Positions 16,615-24,675 of a stretch of 35,238 nt of DNA are shown one piece after another; the first letter of the stretch is position 1; each line of letters opens with the position of its first letter. The notes under the pieces are model-generated. The model made no database searches and was not told the origin of the DNA. It saw nothing but the letters and a program-made list of their open reading frames with translations. This stretch comes from Peptoniphilaceae bacterium. Lineage in GTDB: Bacteria > Bacillota > Clostridia > Tissierellales > Peptoniphilaceae. A program made the translations under genes and the position numbers. Location of the stretch: NCBI GenBank assembly GCA_029983595.1, contig JASBZD010000005.1, positions 1 through 35,238 on the forward strand. The letters run 5' to 3'.

Positions 16615-17760
16615 ATGAGCGATATTAATGAAAATTTAGAATATACTGAGGCGCTTTCGAATGTTTTAGAAGATATGCTAAATAATGCCCAAGAAGATGG
16701 GTTTATTTCTCAAGATGACATTGAAAAATCTTTAGAAGATCAAGAAGATTTAGATGCTGAGACTATCGAAAAAATTTATGATACCCTAGAGAGAATGGGC
16801 ATAAAAATCACCACTGATAAAGATATAGAAGATATGGAAGAGGATCTAGACGATCTTGATGATTTATCAGATGATGATGAAGATGATGATGACGAGGAGA
16901 TTGAAGATGATGAGACTATGTTATCTAGTGTCTCTATTGACGATCCTGTCAGAATGTATCTAAAAGAGATAGGTAAAGTAGATCTACTTTCAGCTGAAGA
17001 AGAGGTAGTTTTAGCTAAAGCTATGGAAGCTGGAGATGTAATAGCAAAAAAACGTCTAGCTGAGGCTAATCTTAGACTAGTTGTTAGTATTGCTAAAAAA
17101 TATCTAGGACGCGGTATGAGTTTTCTAGATCTAATCCAAGAGGGAAACCTAGGTCTTATGAAAGCTGTAGAAAAGTTTGATTATAGAAAAGGATTTAAAT
17201 TTTCTACTTATGCTACTTGGTGGATCCGTCAAGCTATAACTCGTGCTATAGCTGATCAAGCTAGAACTATTCGTATACCAGTTCATATGGTAGAAACTAT
17301 TAATAAGCTAGTTAGAACTCAGAGAAAACTTATTGTAAAGCTAGGTAGGGATCCTAAGCCTGAAGAGATAGCTGAAGAGATGGGAATTGAGGTAGAAAAA
17401 GTAGAGGAAATCTTAAAAATTTCTCAAGAGCCTGTATCTTTAGAAACTCCTATCGGTGAAGAAGAGGATAGCCATCTGGGAGATTTTATACCAGATGAGG
17501 ATATTGTTTCTCCATCTGATGCTGCTGCATATAGCCTTTTAAAAGAACAACTTACTGAAGTTTTAGATACGCTTAATGAAAGAGAGAAAAAAGTTTTAAT
17601 TTTAAGATTTGGGCTAGAAGATGGTAGACCTCGCACTCTTGAAGAAGTAGGCAAAGAGTTTGATGTAACACGTGAAAGAATTAGACAGATTGAGGCTAAG
17701 GCACTTCGTAAATTACGCCATCCTAGCAGAAGTAAAAAATTAAAGGACTTTTTAGAATAA
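16615..17760 (+). CDS. rpoD: Primary (housekeeping) sigma factor RpoD/SigA
   Basis: A 381-residue sigma-70 factor. The N-terminal region 1.1-like part is followed by a run of almost only Asp and Glu at about residues 78-102. Region 1.2 begins near SIDDPVRMYLKEIG (about 107). Region 2 carries NLRLVVSIAKKYLGRGMSFL and KFSTYATWWIRQAITRAI, for -10 recognition and melting. Region 4.2 at about 342-368 is the -35 recognition helix-turn-helix (EEVGKEFDVTRERIRQIEAK). GAGGTGG precedes the ATG. TATAAT-type boxes in this window fit a standard SigA. It is transcribed with dnaG upstream and trmK downstream, without terminators. Confidence 0.99.
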   Translation: MSDINENLEYTEALSNVLEDMLNNAQEDGFISQDDIEKSLEDQEDLDAETIEKIYDTLERMGIKITTDKDIEDMEEDLDDLDDLSDDDEDDDDEEIEDDETMLSSVSIDDPVRMYLKEIGKVDLLSAEEEVVLAKAMEAGDVIAKKRLAEANLRLVVSIAKKYLGRGMSFLDLIQEGNLGLMKAVEKFDYRKGFKFSTYATWWIRQAITRAIADQARTIRIPVHMVETINKLVRTQRKLIVKLGRDPKPEEIAEEMGIEVEKVEEILKISQEPVSLETPIGEEEDSHLGDFIPDEDIVSPSDAAAYSLLKEQLTEVLDTLNEREKKVLILRFGLEDGRPRTLEEVGKEFDVTRERIRQIEAKALRKLRHPSRSKKLKDFLE

Positions 17761-17764
17761 TAAA

Positions 17765-18466
17765 TTGAAAGAAATTAAACTAGACGATAGATTAACAGAA
17801 ATAGTGAGGTTATTAGAAAAAGATAAAATTTATGTAGATGTTGGCTGCGATCATGGATATGTAGCCAACTTTATTGTTGAGAAAAATATAGCAAAGTTTG
17901 TATATGCTACTGATATCTCACTGCCATCTCTTAAAAAAAATGAAGAGCTAGCATTAGAACGAGGAAATAGCACTAAAATTGTTTCTTTATATGGGGATGG
18001 TTTAAATCCTGTTAAAGATAATGACTTTGATGGTGCTATAATAGCTGGTATGGGCGGTGAGCTTATTATTTCAATCCTAAATGAAAATATTGAACTTATA
18101 AAAGATAAGATTTTAGTTTTACAGCCTATGAGTGCAGCACGTGAGTTAAGAAAATTTTTATATTCTAATAATTTAGGTATAGAGACAGAATCTATGACAC
18201 GTGATGGAAATAAGTTTTATGAGATTATAAAAGTTATGCCAGGCGCTAAAACTTTTTCAACAACAGATTTTTATTTTGGTGAAAATTTAGTCAATTCATG
18301 TGATAAAATATTAATGGAGTATATTAGGTTATTAATTGATATTAATAATTCTGCTTTAGATGAAGTTAATATTTCAAATAATGAGAGAGCTCTTAAAAGA
18401 AAGTCAGAGCTTGAAAAAGAAAACGAGATTTTTAAGAGGATTTTAAATGAATGTAAAAATAGTTGA
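17765..18466 (+). CDS. trmK: tRNA (adenine-22-N1)-methyltransferase TrmK
   Basis: A Rossmann-fold SAM-dependent methyltransferase (233 residues) that makes m1A22 in tRNAs. Motif I is YVDVGCDHGYVANFIV at about residues 21-36; later signatures are IIAGMGGELIISIL and LVLQPMSAARELRKFL, both characteristic of the YqfN/TrmK family. The C-terminal 50 residues form a charged helical extension as in the family. The start is TTG, 4 bases after the rpoD stop, with only a distant AAAGGA upstream, so coupling to rpoD is likely. The order rpoD-trmK-NIF3 matches Bacillus subtilis sigA-yqfN-yqfO. Confidence 0.93.
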   Translation: MKEIKLDDRLTEIVRLLEKDKIYVDVGCDHGYVANFIVEKNIAKFVYATDISLPSLKKNEELALERGNSTKIVSLYGDGLNPVKDNDFDGAIIAGMGGELIISILNENIELIKDKILVLQPMSAARELRKFLYSNNLGIETESMTRDGNKFYEIIKVMPGAKTFSTTDFYFGENLVNSCDKILMEYIRLLIDINNSALDEVNISNNERALKRKSELEKENEIFKRILNECKNS

Positions 18467-19241
18467 TATAATCAATAGAATTAATGAGTTTGCACCAGAA
18501 GGCTCCCAAGAAGAATGGGATAATTCTGGTCTTCAAATTGGATGGACTGATGATAAATTAGATGGGATTTTACTATGTATGGATATTACTGATAAAGTAG
18601 TAGATTATGCAATAGAGAATAATCTTAATCTAATTATATCTCACCATCCATTTTTTTTTGATGGAATTAAGTCCATAGATTATAATAATTACAGGGGAAA
18701 ACTTATAAATAAAGTCATAAAGAATAATATCAATATCTATTCATCACACACTTCTTTAGATATTTCTAAGTTAGGAATAAATACTACTTTAGCTAATCTC
18801 TTAGGTTTTAAGAACTTAAGAAAAATAAATGATGAAAACTATAATATAGAAGATGAAATAGGAGTAGTTGGCGATTTTGAAAATAATGATATAAATAATT
18901 TATTAGATAAGATTAAAAAATTTGTACCTGAAGATTATATTAGATTATATGGAAAAATGCCGAATAAGTTTAAATCTGCTATGGTCGTTGGCGGTTCTGG
19001 TGTATTTGCGCTAGATTATATAAAAGATACTGATATAGATATTTTGGTTTCTGGAGATGTAAAACATCATGATGGGCAGAGAGCGTATGAGTATGGGAAA
19101 CTTTTAATTGATATAAGTCATTTTTATTCAGAGCTTCCAGTTTTATATACTTTAAAAGATATTTTATCAAAAGACTTTTCTAATATATTAATTTATGATA
19201 ATCCAGATTTTTTTATAGATAGTAAAGAGTTTAAGTTTTAA
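18447..19241 (+). CDS. NIF3-like dinuclear metal-binding protein (YqfO family, short form)
   Basis: A 264-residue member of the NIF3/DUF34 family; proteins form toroidal hexamers with two metals per subunit, and their biochemical role is unsettled. Metal-ligand motifs are present: NLIISHHPFFFDG (His66, His67), SSHTSLDI, and the C-terminal ISHFYSE at about 223-229. VSGDVKHHDGQRAYEYG at about 201-217 is another hallmark. The PII-like insert that lengthens the Bacillus YqfO to about 370 residues is missing. The ATG lies inside the end of trmK with an AAGAGGAT site. The next gene starts 16 bases later. Confidence 0.92.
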   Translation: MNVKIVDIINRINEFAPEGSQEEWDNSGLQIGWTDDKLDGILLCMDITDKVVDYAIENNLNLIISHHPFFFDGIKSIDYNNYRGKLINKVIKNNINIYSSHTSLDISKLGINTTLANLLGFKNLRKINDENYNIEDEIGVVGDFENNDINNLLDKIKKFVPEDYIRLYGKMPNKFKSAMVVGGSGVFALDYIKDTDIDILVSGDVKHHDGQRAYEYGKLLIDISHFYSELPVLYTLKDILSKDFSNILIYDNPDFFIDSKEFKF

Positions 19242-19257
19242 GCTTTGGGAGGTAATA

Positions 19258-22200
19258 ATGGATGTTTTAATTGTTGGCAGTGGTGCAAGAGAGCATGCGA
19301 TAGGTGAGAAGATTAAATCTAATCCTAACGTAGATAAGTTATATTTTGCTCCAGGTAACGGTGGGACAATGGAGATCGGGGAGAATGTAGATATTAGTCC
19401 CACAGATATAGATTCTCTTTTAAATTTTGCAAGAGATTATAATGTGGATTTTACTATTGTAGGTCCAGAAGATCCATTAAACCTCGGAATTGTAGATAAA
19501 TTTGAGGATAAAGGACTTAAAATATTTGGACCAAGAAAAGAGTCTGCGATTTTAGAAGGCTCAAAAGCATACGCTAAGGAATTTATGATAAAACATAAAA
19601 TTCCTACAGCAGAATATGGAACTTTTACAAACTATGATGATGCACTTGATTTTACTTTAAACCTTTTAGATAAAAATGGTAAAGCTGTATTGAAGGCTGA
19701 TGGCTTAAAAGCAGGTAAAGGCGTGTTTATTGTAAATAATAAAGAAGAAGCAAAAACTTCTTTAGAAGAGATTTTTAATGGAAATCTTAATGATTCTAAG
19801 GTAGTAGTAGAGGAATTTCTAAATGGATTTGAGATGAGTCTTATTGCTTTTGTGGATAATAATACTATAAAAGTTTTACCAAGTTCTAAAGATCATAAAA
19901 ATATTTATGAGAATGACGCTGGACCTAACACAGGTGGTATGGGTACATATAGTCCTAATTTTCAAGCAGATATCTATAACGATATAATTGAAAAAGATGT
20001 CTTAAAACCTTTTATGAAAGGGCTTAAAAAAGATGGACTAGATTTTAGAGGGATGATTTTTATAGGTCTTATGATTGACGGCAAGGATGTAAAAGTTTTA
20101 GAATTTAATACTAGATTTGGAGATCCAGAAACTCAGTCAATTTTAAATAGATTAGATTCAGATCTATTAGATATTATGATTAAAACTTCTGAGAATAAAC
20201 TTTCAGAGTGCAATCTAGATATAAATGATAAAAAAGTAGTAACTCTAGTTTTAGCATCTAGTGGATATCCATCTAACTATGATAAAGGATTTGAAATAAC
20301 TAGAGTTGATAAAGTTAAGGATGTAAAAATTTATCACGCAGGCACCAAGTTAGAAAATGATAAACTAATTACAAATGGCGGACGTGTTCTTTCGATAGTT
20401 TCGATAGAAGATAGCTTTAAAGATGCTTATAAAAAAGTCTATGAGGCAGCGAAAGAAATTGATTTTAAAGGGAAATATTACAGGAGAGATATAGGTCCAA
20501 TGATTAATAGATATTATGTAGAAAAAAAATCAGAATATGACGATTATGCAGAAAGATTAAACGGTTATATTGTAGAGTCTCTAGGATTTAATCCTGGCAA
20601 TGTCAGAGTATTTACTCGTTTTGATATTGAGGGATTAGATGATAATGAGGCTGAATATGTAAAAACTAATATTTTAGCTGATGAAAATTATGAAATGATT
20701 TTTAAAGATGAGCAAGCATTTAATTTAGAAAAAGATTTAAAAAATCCTCTAGTAGTTGAGTTTCAAAATGGACAATTTAATGAAAAAGAATATGCTACTA
20801 AAAAGAATTTAAATCTATATACTAAAAGAGAAGATATTAATGTTAAAACTGCTAAAGTTTATTCTTTTGATAAGAACTTATCTGCTAGCGAAGAAAAACA
20901 GATAGAAGATTTTATAATAAATAAAACTAACCAAACTAAGGGTAAACTTTTTGGTATTCCTAATACTTTAAGAGATCTTGAAGAAAAATCTGATAAAAAT
21001 GAGATATATGAAGGATTTATAAAACTTGATGAAAAAGAGCTAGAAGAGTTTAGAAAAGAACGTGATCTAGCTATGAGTTTTGAAGATTTAAAATTTATTC
21101 AGGATTATTTTATAAAAGAGGGAAGAGATATTAATGAGACAGAATTATATATCCTAGATATTTACTGGTCTGATCACTGTAGACATACTACATTTAATAC
21201 AATTTTAGATGTTAAAATTGAAGATCCTATAACAGAGTTAGATAAATCTATTAAAAGAGAGTTTGATGAATATTTAAAAATGAGAGATTCTTTAAATAGA
21301 AAAAAACCAGTATCTTTAATGGATTTAGGCACAATAGTTGCAAAATATCTTAAAAAAGAAGGTATTTTAACTAATGTAGAAGAATCAGATGAAGTAAATG
21401 CTTGTTCTATAGAAGTAGATATAGATCTAGAAGATAGAATTACTAAAAAACCATTTGCTGAAAAATATTTATTGATGTTTAAAAATGAAACTCATAACCA
21501 TCCTACTGAGATAGAGCCATATGGTGGAGCTCATACTTGCATAGGCGGAGGGATTAGAGATCCGCTTTCTGGAAGAGCTTATGTGTACCAAGCTATGCGT
21601 ATAACAGGAGCAGGAAATCCTAAAATTTCTTATGAAGATACTCGTGAAGGAAAATTACCACAACGAAGAATAGCTTATGAAGCTTCAGAAGGGTATTCTA
21701 CTTATGGAAATGAAATAGGTCTAGCAGCTGGATTCTTAGATGAAATATATCATGATGGATTTGAGGCTAAAAGAATGGAGCTAGGTGCTTTAGTTGGTGC
21801 TCAAAAAAAAGAAAATGTAACTAGACAAAATTCAGAACCTGGAGATGTAATTTTATTATTAGGTGCAAAAACTGGTAGAGATGGAATTGGTGCTGCTACT
21901 GGTTCTTCTAAAGAGCAAGTAGCAAAAGATATTTCTGTGCCATCTCCAGAAGTACAACGTGGTAATCCACCATTAGAGAGAAATATAATTAGATTATTTA
22001 GAAGAGCAGAGGCTACTAAACTAATTAAAAAATCTAACGACTTTGGAGCTGGAGGAGTTTCTGTAGCTATAGGAGAATTAGCAGACTCATTAGATATATA
22101 TTTAGATAGAGTGCCTTTAAAATATAATGGGCTTATCCCTAGAGAAATTGCTACTGCAGAATCACAAGAGAGAATGGCAGTGGTAATAGATAAAGATAAC

Positions 22201-24180
22201 TTAGATGAATTTTATAAATATTGCCTAGAAGAAGATATTGAAACTACTCATGTAGCTGATGTAACTGATAGTGGCAAAATGATAATGTATTATGATGATA
22301 AAATAGTAGCGGAAATTCATAGAGAATTTTTAGATACTGCTGGAGCGTCTAGATATCAAAATGTATTACTAAATTCTAACGAAAGTACAGAATATTTTAG
22401 CCATAAAGGTAGAGATATAGAAGATTATTATAAAAATCTTGATAATTTAAATTATGCATCTAAGAAAAATCTTTATTCAAAATTTGATTTTACAATTGGT
22501 CGTGGTACAGTTTTAGCTCCATTAGGCGGTGAAAATTTTGAAACACCTATCCAGACTATGGTAGCATTAGTTCCATCATTAGAAGCTAACTCTAAAACAG
22601 CAAGTTTAATGGCCTATGGATATGACCCATATTTATCTAGTGATAATCAATTTTTAGGTGGATATTATGCTGTAATAGACTCATTATCTAAAATAGCTGC
22701 TGCAGGGGGAAATGCCCTAAAAACCAACCTTTCATTCCAAGAATTCTTTGAATCCTTAGGCGAAGATGAAGAAAAATGGGCAAAACCAATGCGTTCTCTT
22801 TTAGGGGCATTTTATGCAACTAGAAGCTTAGGTGTGGCTCCTATAGGTGGAAAAGACTCAATGAGTGGTACTTTCCAAGATATTTCTGTACCTCCTACAT
22901 TAATTTCATTTGCTGTAACTACAGAAAATATAGAAAATATAATCTCACCAGAGCTAAAAGGTGGCTTAAAACTAGGTATTGTAGAAACTAAGTTAAATAG
23001 CGACTTTACTCTAGATATTGAAGATTATAAGGAAAATCTAGAAAAAATTTATGAGGATATTAAATCAAAAAATATTAAATCAGTATATGCTTTAACTTAC
23101 AAAGGACTTTTACATGACTTAATGGAAATGTCTGTAGGTAATAATATAGGATTTAATATAGATTTTAATAGACCATTAGATGTAATACCTGGATCTTTTA
23201 TAGTTGAATATGAAGAATCTAGAGATTTTATAGATGTGATAGGATTATCTGGCGGAATTGATAGAATAATAAATGGTGAAACTATTGATTTTGAGATATT
23301 TGATGAAAAATATCGCGAGTCATTAGATCATATTTATACTCCAATTGAAGAATTTGAAACTAAAGTAGCTAATAGCAAAGCTAAACTAGAGTTTAAATAT
23401 AAATCTGAACAAATAGATAATATTAAAGTAGTTATTCCAGTATTTCCTGGCACAACTGGAGAGTATGATATTGAACAGTTGTTATTAGAAAATGAAATAG
23501 AAGTAGAAAAAGTAGTATTTAAAGTTGAGACTGTAGAAGATTCTAAAGAAAGTATTGATGCATTATCAAAATCTATAGATGATTCTAATATTTTAATACT
23601 AGCTTCTGGAATAGTAAATGGCGATGAACCTGACGCTAGTGGAAAATATATAGAAACAGTTTTAAGAGAAGAAAAGATTAAAAATTCTATCCATAAATTA
23701 TTAGAAAATGAAGGTTTAATTCTTGGTATAGGATCAGGATTTAGTGCACTAGTTAGAACTGGTCTTATAGAAAATGGACAAATAACAGATGAAAAGTCAA
23801 ATATATCCATTTCTCAAAATATAAATGAAGTGTTTGTTTCTAGCTTAACAAATGTAGAATATAAAACTAATAATTCGCCATGGCTAAGAAAAATAGAATT
23901 AGAAAAAGATTATCTAACTCCTTTAGCTACAAAGTATGGAAGAATCATAATGGATGATAAAACTTATAATAAACTTTCTGAAAATGGTCAAATCGTTTCA
24001 GTATTTAAAGATAATTATACTGGTTCTTACTATGCTATCGAAGGTTTAATGAGTAGTGATGGTAGAATTTTAGGTAAATTAACTAACTTTGAGAGAGTAA
24101 AAGAAAATACTTTAATAAATGTTCCTAAGACTCAGTTACAAGATCTAATTGGATCACTTAAAGATTACTTTAAAAAATAA
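19258..24180 (+). CDS. PurD-PurL fusion: GAR synthetase joined to FGAM synthase with a degenerate glutaminase domain
   Basis: One uninterrupted 1640-codon frame. Residues 1 to about 418 are a complete GAR synthetase (PurD): VLIVGSGAREHAI start, ADGLKAGKGVFI, GPNTGGMGTYSP (about 221-232), FNTRFGDPETQ. From about 419 (NRYYVEKKSEYDD) the sequence is the large clostridial-type FGAM synthase: SDHCRHTTF (about 638-646), NETHNHPTEIEPYGG (about 743), FGAGGVSVAIGELAD (about 928-942), GGKDSMSGTF (1197-1206). The C-terminal amidotransferase domain (about 1388-1640) keeps IPVFPGT, GDEPDASGKYI, SPWL and EGLMSSDGRILGK. However, the nucleophile loop normally GICNGFQ reads GIGSGFS (Gly1492) and the normal HSE reads NFE (Asn1610, Glu1612); the domain has no Cys. 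GGGAGGT precedes the ATG. The gene ends just before rnpB with no clear terminator. Confidence 0.95.
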   Translation: MDVLIVGSGAREHAIGEKIKSNPNVDKLYFAPGNGGTMEIGENVDISPTDIDSLLNFARDYNVDFTIVGPEDPLNLGIVDKFEDKGLKIFGPRKESAILEGSKAYAKEFMIKHKIPTAEYGTFTNYDDALDFTLNLLDKNGKAVLKADGLKAGKGVFIVNNKEEAKTSLEEIFNGNLNDSKVVVEEFLNGFEMSLIAFVDNNTIKVLPSSKDHKNIYENDAGPNTGGMGTYSPNFQADIYNDIIEKDVLKPFMKGLKKDGLDFRGMIFIGLMIDGKDVKVLEFNTRFGDPETQSILNRLDSDLLDIMIKTSENKLSECNLDINDKKVVTLVLASSGYPSNYDKGFEITRVDKVKDVKIYHAGTKLENDKLITNGGRVLSIVSIEDSFKDAYKKVYEAAKEIDFKGKYYRRDIGPMINRYYVEKKSEYDDYAERLNGYIVESLGFNPGNVRVFTRFDIEGLDDNEAEYVKTNILADENYEMIFKDEQAFNLEKDLKNPLVVEFQNGQFNEKEYATKKNLNLYTKREDINVKTAKVYSFDKNLSASEEKQIEDFIINKTNQTKGKLFGIPNTLRDLEEKSDKNEIYEGFIKLDEKELEEFRKERDLAMSFEDLKFIQDYFIKEGRDINETELYILDIYWSDHCRHTTFNTILDVKIEDPITELDKSIKREFDEYLKMRDSLNRKKPVSLMDLGTIVAKYLKKEGILTNVEESDEVNACSIEVDIDLEDRITKKPFAEKYLLMFKNETHNHPTEIEPYGGAHTCIGGGIRDPLSGRAYVYQAMRITGAGNPKISYEDTREGKLPQRRIAYEASEGYSTYGNEIGLAAGFLDEIYHDGFEAKRMELGALVGAQKKENVTRQNSEPGDVILLLGAKTGRDGIGAATGSSKEQVAKDISVPSPEVQRGNPPLERNIIRLFRRAEATKLIKKSNDFGAGGVSVAIGELADSLDIYLDRVPLKYNGLIPREIATAESQERMAVVIDKDNLDEFYKYCLEEDIETTHVADVTDSGKMIMYYDDKIVAEIHREFLDTAGASRYQNVLLNSNESTEYFSHKGRDIEDYYKNLDNLNYASKKNLYSKFDFTIGRGTVLAPLGGENFETPIQTMVALVPSLEANSKTASLMAYGYDPYLSSDNQFLGGYYAVIDSLSKIAAAGGNALKTNLSFQEFFESLGEDEEKWAKPMRSLLGAFYATRSLGVAPIGGKDSMSGTFQDISVPPTLISFAVTTENIENIISPELKGGLKLGIVETKLNSDFTLDIEDYKENLEKIYEDIKSKNIKSVYALTYKGLLHDLMEMSVGNNIGFNIDFNRPLDVIPGSFIVEYEESRDFIDVIGLSGGIDRIINGETIDFEIFDEKYRESLDHIYTPIEEFETKVANSKAKLEFKYKSEQIDNIKVVIPVFPGTTGEYDIEQLLLENEIEVEKVVFKVETVEDSKESIDALSKSIDDSNILILASGIVNGDEPDASGKYIETVLREEKIKNSIHKLLENEGLILGIGSGFSALVRTGLIENGQITDEKSNISISQNINEVFVSSLTNVEYKTNNSPWLRKIELEKDYLTPLATKYGRIIMDDKTYNKLSENGQIVSVFKDNYTGSYYAIEGLMSSDGRILGKLTNFERVKENTLINVPKTQLQDLIGSLKDYFKK

Positions 24181-24197
24181 TTATATAATGATATAAT
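24169..24197 (+). promoter_or_regulatory. Putative rnpB promoter
   Basis: TATAAT at 24192-24197 lies about 7 bases before the expected RNA 5' end. A weak -35 (TTTAAA, 24169-24174) sits 17 bases upstream, inside the end of the purD-purL frame. A second TATAAT at 24184-24189 is an alternative -10. Confidence 0.5.
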
Positions 24198-24203
24198 ATG
24201 AAC

Positions 24204-24521
24204 TTACGAGTAAATCATTCAGTCGCGCATTTTATGTGAGGAAAGTCCGTGCTTTATTAAATGGTGCTGGATAACGTCCAGTGGGGGCGACCCTAAGGCT
24301 AGTGCAACAGAGATATACCGCCAATTTTAATTGGTAAGGGTGGAAAGGTAAGGTAAGAGCTTACCAGCGTTTATAGGTGACTATACGGCTATGTAAACCC
24401 CATCTAAAGCAAGATCAAATGGGCCCAAGGGGCAGATGGTAGATCGCTAAAGGTTATTGGCAACAATAACATCAGATTAATGACTGATTAAACAGAACAC
24501 GGCTTATAGATTTACTCGTCT
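24204..24521 (+). ncRNA. rnpB: RNase P RNA, type A, compact
   Basis: The catalytic RNA that trims tRNA 5' leaders. The conserved core blocks are present: GAGGAAAGTCCG near 24238-24249, AGTGCAACAGAGA near 24300, GGTAAGGGTGGAAAGG and GGTAAGAGC near 24334-24360, GTAAACCCC near 24395, and CAGAACACGGCTTATAG near the 3' end. Helix P1 is perfect over 11 bp (24206-24216 with 24509-24519). P2 is TCAGTC (24219-24224) with GACTGA (24482-24487). P4 forms as AAG(U)CCGUG (24243-24251) with CACGGCTT (24498-24505), bulged U included. The GGTAAGAGC hairpin element marks type A rather than the Bacillus type B. At about 318 nt it is short for type A; the P3 arm is very small. The ends are estimated from P1. It fills most of the gene-poor stretch 24181-24675. 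Confidence 0.95.
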
Positions 24522-24560
24522 AAATATTACAAATATATTACAATTATGTGAAAAAACTAT

Positions 24561-24610
24561 AAAAAAGTTACAAACGGGTAACTAAATTGTTACTTTTTTG
24601 TAACTTTTTT
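24561..24610 (+). terminator. Nested inverted repeats, probable rnpB terminator
   Basis: An outer perfect 14-bp inverted repeat, AAAAAAGTTACAAA (24561-24574) with TTTGTAACTTTTTT (24597-24610), encloses an inner GTAAC (24578-24582)/GTTAC (24589-24593) hairpin followed by six Ts. Either stem ends in a T-run, so it can terminate transcription from rnpB and from purD-purL read-through. The -35 of the next promoter starts 2 bases later. Confidence 0.7.
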
Positions 24611-24611
24611 G

Positions 24612-24640
24612 TTGATTTTACTCTGGCGTTAATATATAAT
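24612..24640 (+). promoter_or_regulatory. Sigma-A promoter of the NlpC/P60 gene
   Basis: TTGATT (24612-24617) and a perfect TATAAT (24635-24640) are separated by 17 bases, 36 bases before the TTG start and right after the rnpB terminator. It is the best-formed promoter in the window. Confidence 0.75.
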
Positions 24641-24675
24641 ACTGATTAGTTAAAAATAGTAAAGGAGCATTCATA

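Noticed and set aside
16846..16920. Asp/Glu-rich tract in rpoD as a sequence error or repeat insertion
   Set aside because: Acidic runs between regions 1.1 and 1.2 are common in primary sigma factors, and the frame continues into intact regions 2 to 4.
20480..20560. Possible missed stop or frameshift between the PurD and PurL halves
   Set aside because: The frame is open and the PurD end and PurL start are both recognisable in the same frame with no extra or missing residues that I can see. Reads would be needed to exclude a base error fully.
23334..23810. A 158-codon minus-strand open frame
   Set aside because: It lies wholly antisense to the conserved PurL frame, has no ribosome binding site and is Ser/Leu-rich as expected for a complement of an AT-rich coding frame.
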